From the NCBI GenBank assembly GCA_965203215.1, contig CBDBBY010000001.1, positions 1,984,001 through 2,048,000 of the forward strand: a stretch of 64,000 bases of DNA, read 5' to 3'. Source of the stretch: CBDBBY01 sp965203215. Its GTDB lineage: Bacteria; Pseudomonadota; Alphaproteobacteria; Rhodobacterales; Rhodobacteraceae. The position numbers were made by a program, and so were the translations under genes. The notes beneath the pieces were generated by a model that saw only the letters and a list, made by a program, of their open reading frames with translations, made no database searches and was not told the origin of the DNA. This document shows, one piece after another, positions 63,897 to 64,000 of this stretch; positions within the stretch are counted from its first letter, which is position 1; each line of letters begins with the position of its first letter.

Positions 63897-64000
63897 GCTT
63901 CGAGAGGGCACCGCTTTACGAAGACATCGCGAATTGCCCTCCTGACGGCGAGACCTTTTGGCTCAGGACTGAAGACGGGGTTCGGATCCGGCTCGCAATT
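63893..64000 (+). CDS. Probable alpha/beta hydrolase, N-terminal part only
   Basis: Starts in ATGA overlap with the SCP2 gene and reads MSFERAPLYEDIANCPPDGETFWLRTEDGVRIRLAI to the window edge. The APLYxDIA...WLxTxDGxRIRLA beginning resembles lysophospholipase-like alpha/beta hydrolases that follow SCP2 genes in Rhodobacterales. No catalytic residues are within the window, so the assignment rests on this start and on context. Confidence 0.6.
   Translation, partial: MSFERAPLYEDIANCPPDGETFWLRTEDGVRIRLAI

Noticed and set aside
1..64000. CRISPR arrays, rRNA operons and integrase genes
   Set aside because: Searched by eye; no regularly spaced direct repeats, rRNA signature or recognisable integrase or transposase gene was found.

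Overview
The window is about 64 kb of chromosome, GC-rich for most of its length, with frequent GTG/TTG starts and strong AGGAGG-type ribosome sites. No rRNA, tRNA or CRISPR array was recognised. The 58.6-64 kb block (CarD regulator, 7Fe ferredoxin FdxA, SUV3-like helicase, TPR protein, SCP2 protein, hydrolase) and the imelysin/di-heme/DUF1513 iron cluster are arrangements I associate with Alphaproteobacteria, especially Rhodobacterales. Class is fairly safe; genus cannot be named.

Layout. 0-0.6 kb: end of a UvrD-like helicase. 0.66-6.6 kb: iron-linked periplasmic cluster on the minus strand (conserved hypothetical, imelysin, DUF1111 di-heme protein, second imelysin, DUF1513). 7.4-9.2 kb: a decay zone with an alpha/beta hydrolase broken by TGA, an amino-acid ABC ATPase broken by TAA, and a 152-bp inverted-repeat element sitting on the ATPase stop codon. 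9.5-15.8 kb: amidase, a small lipoprotein and an intact polar amino-acid ABC transporter. 16.7-17.9 kb: a desaturase-type oxygenase plus Rieske ferredoxin resembling MocD/MocE. 19.6-29.9 kb: a sugar or cyclitol catabolic island (Gfo/Idh dehydrogenase, binding protein, two permeases, double ATPase, SDR, LacI regulator, IolD) with a LacI-type operator over a good sigma-70 promoter. The MocDE-like pair, MocA-like dehydrogenase and IolD together suggest use of an inositol-related or methylated cyclitol compound.

30.7-32.3 kb: an orphan excisionase-like antitoxin, followed 17 bp later by a ~1.04-kb inverted-repeat segment carrying a coiled-coil membrane protein. 34-44.3 kb: three SnoaL/NTF2-like genes (at least four domains) around a binding protein and two permeases of a carbohydrate-type ABC importer that lacks its ATPase gene. 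An McrBC-type restriction system, AT-rich at its 5' end, is lodged between the first two SnoaL genes. 44.5-48.6 kb: accessory genes (frameshifted PIN toxin with XRE-ImmA partner, DUF2188, DUF4276-like protein with an OLD-like ATPase), plausibly a small defence island.

49-52.2 kb: a self-sufficient reductive dehalogenase (corrinoid/2x[4Fe-4S] module fused to an FMN/[2Fe-2S] reductase), then a KefB/C-type antiporter, an amine oxidase and the divergent cobalamin genes cobT and cobS, which may support the dehalogenase cofactor. 58.6-64 kb is conserved housekeeping sequence.

The best candidates for something undescribed are the ATPase-less SnoaL/ABC cluster, the McrBC and DUF4276/ATPase defence genes, the inverted-repeat segment at 31.2-32.2 kb and the cyclitol island.
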